DNA of 64,000 nt from assembly GCF_003788585.1 (NCBI RefSeq), contig NZ_AYKG01000023.1, positions 1 to 64,000 on the forward strand, read 5' to 3'. Below the pieces are notes generated by a model that was not told the DNA's origin, ran no database searches, and saw only the letters and a list, made by a program, of their open reading frames with translations. This document shows positions 43,552 through 52,468 of this stretch, piece after piece. How positions within the stretch are numbered: the first letter of the stretch is position 1; the number at the start of each line of letters is the position of its first letter. A program made the position numbers and the translations under genes. The stretch is from Salinisphaera japonica YTM-1 (GTDB lineage: Bacteria > Pseudomonadota > Gammaproteobacteria > Nevskiales > Salinisphaeraceae).

Positions 43552-43704
43552 ATGGCACAGCAAGCACTCGACAAGAGCCAACCAGACGCCTGGTACAAAT
43601 ACGGCGTTGCTTTTCTGTTTGCCGAAATGGGCATCGCCCTCTGTGTCTGTGGGTATTCGCTGTTCATGGCGTTTACGGGGACCGGCGGGTTTCCCGGTCA
43701 TTGA
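43552..43704 (+). CDS. 50-aa single-span membrane protein in the nitrate cluster
   Basis: ATG 43552 is preceded by AGGAAAGAGG, one of the best ribosome sites in the window. The product begins MAQQALDKSQPDAWYKYG, then has one hydrophobic helix (VAFLFAEMGIALCVCGYSLF, about residues 19-38) and a short end FTGTGGFPGH. I do not recognise a family. Lying between the transporter and the FAD reductase gene, it could be a small subunit or anchor for nitrate assimilation; this is inference from position. Confidence 0.7.
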   Translation: MAQQALDKSQPDAWYKYGVAFLFAEMGIALCVCGYSLFMAFTGTGGFPGH

Positions 43705-43735
43705 TTCGTCCGTGATGCCGGGCAACGAGGCAGCT

Positions 43736-45016
43736 ATGCACGACAATCATCAGCCCAAACTGGATCTGGTCGTCATCGGCAACGGTATGGCCGGGCTGCG
43801 CGTGATCGAGGATCTGCTCGAGATCGCGCCCGAGCGCTACAACATCATCGTATTCGGTGCGGAGCCGCATGCCAGCTATAACCGCATCATGCTCTCGCCG
43901 GTGTTGGCCGGCGACAAGGCGTTTGCCGATATCCAGATCCACGATCGGCGTTGGTACGAAGCCAACGGCATTACGCTCTATACCGGCGAGGCCGTTGCCA
44001 CGATCGATCGCCGAAGACGCATGGTCATCTCTGCCGAAGGCCGAGAGGTTGGCTACGACCGGCTGGTCCTGGCCACGGGCTCGCGGCCATTCATTATCCC
44101 CGTGCCCGGCCATGACCGACCGGGCGTGATCTCGTTTCGTGACATCACCGACGTCGATGACATGGTCAAGGCCAGCGAAAACGGCGGGAAGGCTGTCGTC
44201 ATCGGCGGTGGCCTGCTGGGCCTGGAGGCGGCCTACGGGCTGCACAAGCGCGGTATGGACGTCACCATCGTGCACTTGATGGATCAGCTCATGGAGCGCC
44301 AGCTCGACCCGGCGGCCGCTGCACTCCTGCAGCACTCGTTGGCCCAGCGCGGCCTCTCGTTTCGTATGGGGGCAGAGACCGCAGCCATTACCGGCGATGA
44401 CGCCGGCCACGTCAACGGCCTACGGTTCAAGGACGCCGACGACTCGACGCTGGATGCTGATCTGGTGGTCATGGCCGTCGGCATACGGCCGAATATCGAT
44501 CTGGCAAAGGCCTCGGGGCTGCACTGTGACAAGGGCATTGTCGTCAACGACACGATGCAGACCTATGACCCGCGGATCTACGCGGTGGGTGAGTGCGTGG
44601 AACACCGCAAGGCGGTCTATGGCCTGGTGGCCCCGCTATGGGATCAGGCCAAGGTCTGTGCCAATCATCTGGCTTGGCGTGGGCATTCTCAATACGACGG
44701 CTCGGTCACCGCGACCCAGCTCAAGGTCACCGGTATCGATATGTACTCGGCCGGCGATTTCGCCGACGACGAGGCCGCTGACACGCTCACCTATGCCGAT
44801 ATTCGACGCGGCGTGTATAAGCGCATCGTGCTGCGCGAGGGCCGTATCGCCGGTGTCGTGCTCTACGGCGACACCCGCGACGGGCCCTGGTATTTCAAGC
44901 ATATGCAGGCGGGTACCGATGTATCGGCGTTCCGCGATCTGTTGCTCTTCGGCAAGGCATTCGTTGAAACCGGTGCCGATGAGACGGCCGACGAACACGA
45001 CGCAGAGGCCGCGTGA
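43736..45016 (+). CDS. FAD/NAD(P)H oxidoreductase, NirB N-terminal-like (nitrate reductase electron donor)
   Basis: A 426-aa two-dinucleotide-binding flavoprotein matching the N-terminal third of NirB/NasB: FAD motif VIGNGMAGLRVIEDL near residue 10, SYNRIMLSPVLAGD near 50, and the NAD(P)H motif VIGGGLLGLEAAYGL near 155. It lacks the siroheme and Fe-S parts of NirB, so it is a stand-alone reductase, probably passing electrons to NasA. GAGG precedes ATG 43736. Its stop overlaps the nasA start. Confidence 0.85.
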   Translation: MHDNHQPKLDLVVIGNGMAGLRVIEDLLEIAPERYNIIVFGAEPHASYNRIMLSPVLAGDKAFADIQIHDRRWYEANGITLYTGEAVATIDRRRRMVISAEGREVGYDRLVLATGSRPFIIPVPGHDRPGVISFRDITDVDDMVKASENGGKAVVIGGGLLGLEAAYGLHKRGMDVTIVHLMDQLMERQLDPAAAALLQHSLAQRGLSFRMGAETAAITGDDAGHVNGLRFKDADDSTLDADLVVMAVGIRPNIDLAKASGLHCDKGIVVNDTMQTYDPRIYAVGECVEHRKAVYGLVAPLWDQAKVCANHLAWRGHSQYDGSVTATQLKVTGIDMYSAGDFADDEAADTLTYADIRRGVYKRIVLREGRIAGVVLYGDTRDGPWYFKHMQAGTDVSAFRDLLLFGKAFVETGADETADEHDAEAA

Positions 45017-47706
45017 TGACAACGACCACGCAAACCACGTGTCCCTATTGCGGCGTGGGCTGTGGCGTGACTGCCACGCTCGACGGCGATAACGCCGTAT
45101 CGATCGCCGGCGACGGGCAGCATCCGTCCAACAAGGGCAGCCTGTGTTCCAAGGGCACAGCCCTGGCCGATACCGTCGATCTTGGTGGGCGCTTGTTGCA
45201 CCCCAGGGTCGACGGTGTACGCGCCGACTGGGACACGGCACTGGCGCGCGTGGCCAGCGGCTTTGCTGACACCATCGCCGAGCACGGCCCGGATGCCGTG
45301 GCGTTTTATGTCTCGGGCCAGCTGCTGACCGAGGACTACTACATCGCCAACAAGCTGATGAAAGGCTATATCGGCTCGGCGAACATCGATACCAACTCCC
45401 GGCTGTGCATGTCCTCGGCCGTGGCCGGTCATAAGCGGGCTTTCGGTGAGGACGTGGTGCCGGGCTGCTACGACGATCTGGAGGCCGCTGATCTGGTCGT
45501 GCTCGTTGGCTCCAATACCGCCTGGTGTCATCCCGTGGTTTACCAACGCCTCATGGCTGCCCGAGAAGCCGATCCGAACAAGAAACTGGTTGTGATCGAC
45601 CCGCGGCGTACGGCCACCGCCGACACCGCCGATCTGCATCTGCCGCTCGCCCCCGGGACAGACGTGGCGCTGTTCAACGGGCTGTTGGCTTATCTGGCCA
45701 ATAACGGTTTCACGACGGATCTGCCGGGCGGGGCCGAGGCGATCGCCGCGGCCGGCCCGGGCCGTGACATTCAGGGCGGCGATATCGCCACCGTGGCCGA
45801 GGCCGTCGGCGTGGACGACGCCGATCTGCAGACTTTCTTTGAATGGTTTGCCGCCACCGAGCGCACGGTCACGGTGTTTTCCCAAGGCGTGAACCAGTCC
45901 TCGGCCGGGACCGACAAGGTCAACGCGATCATCAACTGTCATCTGTTGACCGAGCGTATCGGCAAGCCCGGGGCCTGTCCGTTTTCGATCACCGGCCAGC
46001 CCAATGCCATGGGCGGGCGCGAGGTGGGCGGGCTGTCGAGCACGCTGGCCGCGCATATGGGCTTTGATCAGGCCGATACGGTGCAACGATTCTGGGATTC
46101 GCCGGCGATTGCCCGTGAGCCGGGCTTGAAAGCGCTCGAGCTGTTCGAGGCTATCGAAGCAGGCCAGGTGAAAGCAGTCTGGATCATGGCCACCAACCCG
46201 CTGGTGAGCCTGCCCGATGCCGATCGTGCCAAGGCAGCACTCGAACAATGCCCGCTGGTGGTCGTGTCAGACGTCATGCGCCATACCGATACCGCCGATC
46301 TGGCCGATGTGCTTTTGCCTGCGGCGGCCTGGGCCGAGAAGACCGGCACGGTCACCAATTCCGAGCGGATGATCTCGCGCCAGCGTGCTTTTCTACCCAT
46401 GCCGGGCCAGGCCCGGGCCGACTGGGCCATCATGTGTGATGTGGCACAGCGCATGGGCTTCGCCGATGGGTTTGTCTATGAGGGCCCGGCAGCGATCTTT
46501 CGCGAGCACGCTGCGCTGACGGCATTTGAAAACGACGGCGACCGCGTATTGAACTTGGCCGGCCTGGCCGATCTCTCGGAGGCCGATTACGACTATTTGG
46601 CCCCTACGCGCTGGCCGGTGACGACATGCCAGCCGCTACGTGCCGCCGGCGCAATGCCGGCTCGTCAGGGCGTCGATCAGCTGTTTGCCGACGGCACGTA
46701 CCCAACCGCCGATGGCCAAGCGCATCTGGTGGCCGTCACACCGCGCGGGCCGGCCAACGCGGTTTCGGCCGATTATCCGCTGGCACTCAATACCGGACGG
46801 ATTCGGGATCATTGGCACACCATGACGCGCACGGCCAAATCGCCGCGCCTGGCCGCGCATATCCCCGAGCCGTTCGTCGAGATCCATCCGGCGGATGCCG
46901 AACTATATGGCATCACCGACGGCGCGCTGGCGACCATCACCACCGCCTGGGGCCAGGCCGCGCTGCGCGTCATCACGACCGAGCGTCAACGCCAGGGCTG
47001 TCTGTTCGCGCCCATGCACTGGAACGACCAGTTCGCATCAAGCGCGCGTATCGGCACGGCCGCCAACCCGGCGGTCTGCCCGATCTCGGGGGAACCCGAG
47101 TTCAAGCACACGCCGGCGGCCATCGCCCCCTTGGCGGCGACATGGTACGGCTTCATCTATGCCGTCCGCCCTCTGTGGGTGCGCGCTATGGCCGGTATCG
47201 ACTGGTGGATCAAGGTGCCGGGCGAGCGTTTCGTGCGCTATGAGATTGCTGGTTGCGAGACGCCCACGGATCTGAAGACCACTGCCCGGCACTGGCTTGG
47301 CGTCGCCGCGCGCGACGTGGACTGGCTGGAGGCCGCCGATCCGGCGGCCGGCACGTATCGCGCCGCCCACGTTGATGCCGGGCATCTGGAAGCGGCCGTG
47401 TTCATCGCCCCCACGCCGGAACGTCTGCCCGAGCGCAGCTGGCTGGCAGGGTGCTTTACCGGCCAGGCGATGACCGAGGCCGAGCGCGCGGCCGTGCTCG
47501 CCGGCCGCCCCGCAGATGCCAGCGCCGACACCGGCCCGCAGGTCTGTTCCTGTTTCGGGGTGGGACGCAAGACAATCCTGCGGGCGATCAAGAGCGATGG
47601 CCTGGACTCGGTCGAGGCCGTGGGCCGGGCGCTTGAGGCCGGCACCAACTGCGGCTCCTGCAAGCCTGAAATCGCCGAGCTTCTTTCTCAGGCCGACAAA
47701 GCATGA
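45016..47706 (+). CDS. nasA: Assimilatory nitrate reductase catalytic subunit
   Basis: Molybdopterin enzyme that reduces nitrate to nitrite in the cytoplasm. The N-terminal [4Fe-4S] site is Cys9, Cys12, Cys16 and Cys44 (CPYCGVGCG, GSLCSKG). The molybdopterin domains follow, with NIDTNSRLCMSSAV near residue 130, where Cys is the probable Mo ligand. A C-terminal BFD-like [2Fe-2S] domain has Cys844, Cys846, Cys879 and Cys882 (CSCFGVGRK, CGSC). The 896-aa length fits NasA with this extra domain. ATG 45016 overlaps the previous stop by one base. Confidence 0.93.
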   Translation: MTTTTQTTCPYCGVGCGVTATLDGDNAVSIAGDGQHPSNKGSLCSKGTALADTVDLGGRLLHPRVDGVRADWDTALARVASGFADTIAEHGPDAVAFYVSGQLLTEDYYIANKLMKGYIGSANIDTNSRLCMSSAVAGHKRAFGEDVVPGCYDDLEAADLVVLVGSNTAWCHPVVYQRLMAAREADPNKKLVVIDPRRTATADTADLHLPLAPGTDVALFNGLLAYLANNGFTTDLPGGAEAIAAAGPGRDIQGGDIATVAEAVGVDDADLQTFFEWFAATERTVTVFSQGVNQSSAGTDKVNAIINCHLLTERIGKPGACPFSITGQPNAMGGREVGGLSSTLAAHMGFDQADTVQRFWDSPAIAREPGLKALELFEAIEAGQVKAVWIMATNPLVSLPDADRAKAALEQCPLVVVSDVMRHTDTADLADVLLPAAAWAEKTGTVTNSERMISRQRAFLPMPGQARADWAIMCDVAQRMGFADGFVYEGPAAIFREHAALTAFENDGDRVLNLAGLADLSEADYDYLAPTRWPVTTCQPLRAAGAMPARQGVDQLFADGTYPTADGQAHLVAVTPRGPANAVSADYPLALNTGRIRDHWHTMTRTAKSPRLAAHIPEPFVEIHPADAELYGITDGALATITTAWGQAALRVITTERQRQGCLFAPMHWNDQFASSARIGTAANPAVCPISGEPEFKHTPAAIAPLAATWYGFIYAVRPLWVRAMAGIDWWIKVPGERFVRYEIAGCETPTDLKTTARHWLGVAARDVDWLEAADPAAGTYRAAHVDAGHLEAAVFIAPTPERLPERSWLAGCFTGQAMTEAERAAVLAGRPADASADTGPQVCSCFGVGRKTILRAIKSDGLDSVEAVGRALEAGTNCGSCKPEIAELLSQADKA

Positions 47707-47707
47707 A

Positions 47708-47885
47708 AGGTCCGCGAATGAACGCGAACAAGCGCAAATGAATACAGACGGTTTTCATCCGCAGATGGATGTAGAAGCGCGCCCAGCCCCGCGTTGTTGC
47801 TAGCCCAACAGAGGCTAGCGATCACGGTGGATAAAGATAGGCAAATTGGTCTTTTCCATCTGCGGATTGCCTTCAAAAAAAACAC
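47708..47885. repeat. CGCAGAT-family repeat, nitrate cluster junction 2
   Basis: Directly after nasA: GTCCGCGAATGAACGCGAAC, AATGAATACAG and TTTTCATCCGCAGATGGATG (47708-47770), then the reverse word CATCTGCGGATTGCCTT (47859-47875). The two ends are inverted, with the gap between two genes of one pathway in the middle. Confidence 0.72.
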
Positions 47886-47917
47886 GACTCGTGATCGATC
47901 ACTGATCGGAGCCTGAC

Positions 47918-49867
47918 ATGACCGACAACACATTCAACGAAGATCAGGAACGCTATCTCAAGGGCGTGACCGCGGGCTTGCATATCGCCCGCGGCGTGCC
48001 GGGCATGACCGGCCTGACCGGGGCCAAGACCCTGCGCCCGGACGACTGGCATGCTCAGGCACGCATTCGTGCCCAAGCCATGGGCGGCGAGCTGGCCAGC
48101 CAGGAGCAAGCCAAGTCTGAGTGCAACCCGCTGGATATGTGGGACCGCATGACCGAGCTGGCCGCAAAGGGCGCGTATCCCAAGGGCGACGATGTGTTTC
48201 TGATGAAAGGCAACGGCCTGTTCTATGTCGCGCCCAACCAGGATTCATACATGTGCCGGCTACGCATGCCGGGCGGCATCTGGTCGACCCACCAGGTGCG
48301 CGGTGTAGCCGATCTGGCCAAGGCTTACGGCGGCGGCTATACCCACGTCACTACCCGCGCCAATCTACAGATCCGCGAGATCGGCCCGAAGGACCCGCTC
48401 AACGTCGAGACCGGCCTGGCCGATATCGGCGTGCTCAATCGTGGTTCGGGCGGCGACAATATCCGTAATATCACCGGCAGCCCGCTGGCCGGTATCGATC
48501 CCGACGAGCTGATCGATGTCACCCCGTATTGCCGGGCCATGCATCACCATATCCTGAATCATCGCGAGCTCTACGGCCTGCCGCGCAAGTTCAATATCGC
48601 CTTCGATGGCGGCGGGCGTATTTCAGCACTTGAGGGCACCAATGATGTTGGCTTTTCTGCTGTGCTGCCCAAGGCCGATGGCCCGTTGCCACAACGGCCT
48701 TATTTCCGATTGGGGCTTGGCGGTATTACCGGACACAAGGATTTCGCCCGCGATACCGGGGTGATGCTCAAGCCTGAAGAGTGCGTGCCGGTCGCCCACG
48801 CCGTGCTCAAGGTGTTTCTCATGAACGGCGATCGCACCGATCGCGACAAGGCCCGGCTGAAATACGTGCTCGATCGCTGGGGTTTCGACAAGTTCATGCG
48901 CGAGGTTCAGAAAGAACTGGACTTCCCGTTGCGCTGGTTCGACCTGAAACGCTGCGAGCCGCGCGCGGAGATCCAGCGCGCGGGGCATATGGGCGTTCAC
49001 GATGCGTCCCAGAACGGCATGCACTACGTCGGCGTGATCTGTCCGGTCGGCCGGCTGTCGGTCAAGCAGATGCATCAACTGGCCGATATCGCCGACAAGT
49101 ACGGCGACCACAAGATCCGGGCGACCGTTTGGCAGAACGTGGTACTTGGCGGCATCGCCAAGTCCGATATCGATAAGGTCAAAAAAGCCGTGGCCAAGAC
49201 CGGCCTGCACGTCGAGGCCAGCCCCGCGCGTACCGGCATGGTGGCCTGTACCGGCAGCTGGGGCTGCAAGTTCGGCAATGCTGAAACCAAGGGCAACGCC
49301 ATGACGCTGGTCGAGCATATCGAGGCCACGCTTGAGCTCGACCAGCCGATTAATTTCAATATCACCGGCTGCCCCAACTCCTGTGCCCAGCACTATATCG
49401 GCGATATCGGCCTGCTCGGTGCCCGGGTGGACGACCCGGATGCTGCCGACCCGGAAGAAGCCGATCAGGTCGACGGGTTTCATGTCTTCATCGGCGGCGG
49501 CTACGACGATCAGGAAGGCATTGCCGAAGAGCTGGCCGCTAGCGTGCCCGCGAGCCGAATGCCGGTCTATATCGAAAGTCTACTGGGGCTGTATCTGGAC
49601 GAGCGTCGCAGCGGCGAGCCGTTCGTGACCTATGCCCGGCGCCAGGACATGGCTGATCTGCGAGAACGCTTGGCCAAACGCTCGGCCGCCGCCGCGGCGG
49701 CCCAAAACGCCACCGAGCAGGCCCCGGCCACCGATGCCGAAACGCCCGAAGGTGCCAAGACCGCGCTCGAGCCGACCGTGGAATCCGAGGCAGAAGTGAC
49801 CCAGCACCCACAGGATGCCGACGCCAAACGAGAAGAAGACGAGGACGATCAGACCAACGCGGCCTGA
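47918..49867 (+). CDS. Siroheme nitrite (or sulfite) reductase, NirA-like
   Basis: Six-electron reductase, in this context nitrite to ammonium. The cluster-siroheme ligands are Cys444 and Cys450 (CX5C, ACTGSWGCKFG) and Cys485 and Cys489 (CX3C, TGCPNSC). Two ferredoxin-like half domains flank them (DSYMCRLRMPGGIWS near residue 107 and a repeat near 365). The 649-aa length includes an unusual C-terminal tail after about residue 575, low in complexity and very acidic. GGAG precedes the ATG. A sulfite-reducing role cannot be excluded from sequence alone. Confidence 0.85.
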   Translation: MTDNTFNEDQERYLKGVTAGLHIARGVPGMTGLTGAKTLRPDDWHAQARIRAQAMGGELASQEQAKSECNPLDMWDRMTELAAKGAYPKGDDVFLMKGNGLFYVAPNQDSYMCRLRMPGGIWSTHQVRGVADLAKAYGGGYTHVTTRANLQIREIGPKDPLNVETGLADIGVLNRGSGGDNIRNITGSPLAGIDPDELIDVTPYCRAMHHHILNHRELYGLPRKFNIAFDGGGRISALEGTNDVGFSAVLPKADGPLPQRPYFRLGLGGITGHKDFARDTGVMLKPEECVPVAHAVLKVFLMNGDRTDRDKARLKYVLDRWGFDKFMREVQKELDFPLRWFDLKRCEPRAEIQRAGHMGVHDASQNGMHYVGVICPVGRLSVKQMHQLADIADKYGDHKIRATVWQNVVLGGIAKSDIDKVKKAVAKTGLHVEASPARTGMVACTGSWGCKFGNAETKGNAMTLVEHIEATLELDQPINFNITGCPNSCAQHYIGDIGLLGARVDDPDAADPEEADQVDGFHVFIGGGYDDQEGIAEELAASVPASRMPVYIESLLGLYLDERRSGEPFVTYARRQDMADLRERLAKRSAAAAAAQNATEQAPATDAETPEGAKTALEPTVESEAEVTQHPQDADAKREEDEDDQTNAA

Positions 49868-49881
49868 TCCTTGTCAGACGT

Positions 49882-50133
49882 TCATCCACAAATTCCGCAG
49901 GTTTAAGGCAAGAAAGCATTTATCCGCCGATGGACGCAGATAACGCAGATGGCGGTTTGGGTTTGGCGACAACTATTGATGGGCGGCGCCACGGCGCGGT
50001 GCGCCTTCGTTAGCTTGGTTAAAGATAGAAAGCGAAAGACATTTTTTTGAACGACGCCGCCGCAAATCGCGGCGCCCGGTGGTTACAACGACTTGGCTGC
50101 TGCTCGTCATCTGCGTTCATCCGCGGATAAGAA
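49882..50133. repeat. CGCAGAT-family repeat, nitrate cluster junction 3
   Basis: The 303-base gap holds no gene. It begins with TTCATCCACAAATTCCGCAG and ATTTATCCGCCGATGGACGC, followed by AGATAACGCAGATGG, and ends with the reverse words CGTCATCTGCGTTCATCCGC (about 50106-50125). The middle has a second GC-rich inverted pair (GGCGGCGCCACGGCG against CGCCGCCGCAAATCG-type sequence). Confidence 0.72.
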
Positions 50134-50170
50134 AGAGAACCCTTCTCGTGCGTAAAAACGAGGTAAAAAC

Positions 50171-51739
50171 ATGCCCACACAAGTCAATCTCATCCCGGAA
50201 GACGCCCCGTTCGAGGCGGGCCAGCGGGAATGGCTGAACGGCCTGATTTCGGCGTTGGCCGGCTGGGAGGGTTCGCTCGGCGGGGCCGAGCAGGGCGGCG
50301 GCGAGGCGAAAGAGTCGTTTCCCTGGCATGACCCGGCCATGGCGATGGAGGAGCGCATGGCGCTGGCCGAGGGCAAGCCCTACGAGCGCCAGCTCATGGC
50401 GGCGATGGCCCAGCTGGACTGTGGCCAGTGTGGCTATCTGTGCAAGACCTACGCCGAGGCCATCGCCTTTGACGGCGAGGCGGTGAATCGTTGTGTACCC
50501 GGGGCCAAGGAAACCGAACGCAAATTGAAGGAACTGGTCGCCGAGCATGAGGCGGCCAATACCGGTAATAAGGCCGATGAATTCGCTGAAGCGAAACCTG
50601 CGCCCAAGCCGAAAAAAACAGCGCCGCTGGGCACACGCGACAACCCGCTCATGGCCCGGCTTAAATCCAGCACGCCGCTCAACGCCGACGGCTCGTCAAA
50701 AGACACGCGCCATGTGGTGGTCGACCTGGGCGATTCGGGCGTTGAATACACCGCCGGCGACTCGATGGGCATTTTTCCGGAAAATGACCCGCGCACGGTC
50801 GACGCTATCCTGGCTGACCTGGATGTCTCCGGCGGCGAGAGCGTACGCGTCGAGGGTCAGGACAAACTGCTGCGCCAGGCCTTGCTCAAGGATCGTGACG
50901 TCACCAAACCCTCGGATGAGGTCATCGCACTTCTGGCCGAGCACGCCGGCGACGCCGACGAAGCCGAGGACTTGAAGATGCTGGCGGGCCGCGGCGCCGA
51001 AGAAGGCCAGACGTTGCTCGAGCTCTTGCGGGTGTATCCGAGTGCCCGGCCGCCGTTACAAGGGCTGGTCGACGAACTGGGCCCGCTGCAGCCGCGGCTG
51101 TATTCCATCGCCTCGTCGTCGAAACAGCACCCGGCTGAAATTCACACGACCGTCGCCGTGGTGAAGACCGCGGTTTATGGGCGCGGTTACAAGGGTGTGG
51201 CGTCAACGTTTCTGGCCAAGCGCCTGTCACGGCATGGCGAAGTACCGATCTATATACAGCGATCCGATGAGTTCCGCGTCAACGCCGACCCCGATCACCC
51301 GGCGATCATGATCGGCCCCGGAACCGGTATCGCCCCGTTCATCGCGTTTCTACAAGAGCGCGAGGCGCTCGAGCACGCCGGCAAGAACTGGCTGTTCTTC
51401 GGCAATCCGGAATCGGCCAAGGATCATATTTATCGCGACCAGCTCGAGGTCTGGCGCAAGACGGGGCTGATCAGCCGCCTGACGCTCGCCTTCTCGCGCG
51501 ATCAACAAGACAAGGTTTATGTTCAGACCCGCATGCTGGAACAAGCCCGCGAGTTCTGGGCCTGGCTACAGGCCGGGGCGGTGATTTATATCTGCGGCGA
51601 TGCCTCGCGCATGGCCAAGGATGTTGATGCCGCGCTTCATCGCATCGTGGCCGAGCAGGGCAACATGAGCGACAAGGCCGCCGCCCGCTATGTCGCCGCC
51701 TTGTCCGATCATCATCGCTACCTGCGAGATGTCTACTGA
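50171..51739 (+). CDS. CysJ-like FAD/NADPH reductase with N-terminal Fe-S domain
   Basis: A 522-aa flavoprotein. The N-terminal region has Cys84, Cys87, Cys91 and Cys108 (DCGQCGYLCKTY ... RCVPG), like the small [4Fe-4S] domain of Rnf/Fe-S proteins. An alanine/lysine-rich linker follows. The rest is the ferredoxin-NADP reductase part of sulfite reductase flavoprotein: RLYSIASS (FAD), GPGTGIAPFIAF (NADPH) and the C-terminal aromatic end DVY. The FMN flavodoxin domain of CysJ is absent. It probably feeds electrons to the preceding siroheme enzyme. GAGGT precedes the ATG. Confidence 0.82.
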   Translation: MPTQVNLIPEDAPFEAGQREWLNGLISALAGWEGSLGGAEQGGGEAKESFPWHDPAMAMEERMALAEGKPYERQLMAAMAQLDCGQCGYLCKTYAEAIAFDGEAVNRCVPGAKETERKLKELVAEHEAANTGNKADEFAEAKPAPKPKKTAPLGTRDNPLMARLKSSTPLNADGSSKDTRHVVVDLGDSGVEYTAGDSMGIFPENDPRTVDAILADLDVSGGESVRVEGQDKLLRQALLKDRDVTKPSDEVIALLAEHAGDADEAEDLKMLAGRGAEEGQTLLELLRVYPSARPPLQGLVDELGPLQPRLYSIASSSKQHPAEIHTTVAVVKTAVYGRGYKGVASTFLAKRLSRHGEVPIYIQRSDEFRVNADPDHPAIMIGPGTGIAPFIAFLQEREALEHAGKNWLFFGNPESAKDHIYRDQLEVWRKTGLISRLTLAFSRDQQDKVYVQTRMLEQAREFWAWLQAGAVIYICGDASRMAKDVDAALHRIVAEQGNMSDKAAARYVAALSDHHRYLRDVY

Positions 51740-51804
51740 GCTTGCAATCGGGGCAGGTCGAGCTGTTACGGTCGATTCATCACTAAACGACGCTAAAAAA
51801 CGTC

Positions 51805-52371
51805 ATGAAAAAACAAGTCGCACTGACTGCTGCTATCGCTTCGCTGTTTGCCGCACCCGTGGCGATCGCCCAATCCAGTGATTCGGGCAAGAACATGCAG
51901 AACGGTCCGCAATCGGATAACAGCCTGTTGTTCGGCATGCTGGATAGCGATAACGACGGCACGCTGAGCGAAAAAGAGCTGTCCAATCTGCCGCAGGCGG
52001 TCGCGAAGATGGCTTATCGTCAGATGGACTACGACGGTAATGGCAACGTCTCGCAGATCGAGTACACCACGGCTGCCAAAGCCCGTGCCCTGCGTACGTT
52101 CGGCGCGCTGGACAGCAACGGCGACGGCTCGCTGAACACCGATGAAATCACCTCGGATCAGGCACAGCAGAGCGCGCAGATGTCGCAGCAGCAGAAAAAC
52201 TATTACAACCAGATGTCCGAGAAAATGGACCAGAACGGCGATGGTGAAGTCTCGCGCAGCGAGTGGATCCAGGCGTTCATAGGCGATGCGGCTAGCGATA
52301 ACGCGTCGCCGGCAACACAGACGCAGGGTGAGTCGAAAAACACGCAGCAGCAGAACGAGCAGAACGGCTAA
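51805..52371 (+). CDS. Secreted EF-hand calcium-binding protein
   Basis: A 188-aa protein with a signal peptide (ALTAAIASLFAAPVAIA, cleavage near 22/23) and four 12-residue EF-hand loops: D47-E58, D75-E86, D103-E114 and D142-E153, all with DxDxDG-type spacing (DSDNDG, DYDGNG, DSNGDG, DQNGDG). The C-terminus is Gln/Asn-rich. Probably a periplasmic calcium buffer or sensor. Single gene with a terminator after it. Confidence 0.85.
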   Translation: MKKQVALTAAIASLFAAPVAIAQSSDSGKNMQNGPQSDNSLLFGMLDSDNDGTLSEKELSNLPQAVAKMAYRQMDYDGNGNVSQIEYTTAAKARALRTFGALDSNGDGSLNTDEITSDQAQQSAQMSQQQKNYYNQMSEKMDQNGDGEVSRSEWIQAFIGDAASDNASPATQTQGESKNTQQQNEQNG

Positions 52372-52390
52372 GTTCGGTTCTGGCATACAT

Positions 52391-52422
52391 AAAAAAGCCG
52401 GCGTGGCAGCGCCGGCTTTTTT
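52391..52422. terminator. Bidirectional terminator between EF-hand gene and aldehyde dehydrogenase
   Basis: AAAAAAGCCGGCG, loop and CGCCGGCTTTTTT form a symmetrical GC-rich stem between convergent genes. Confidence 0.92.
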
Positions 52423-52468
52423 GTGTCCGGCGCCTGTGAAGCGGCGCCGGAGCAGTCGATGAAACGCG

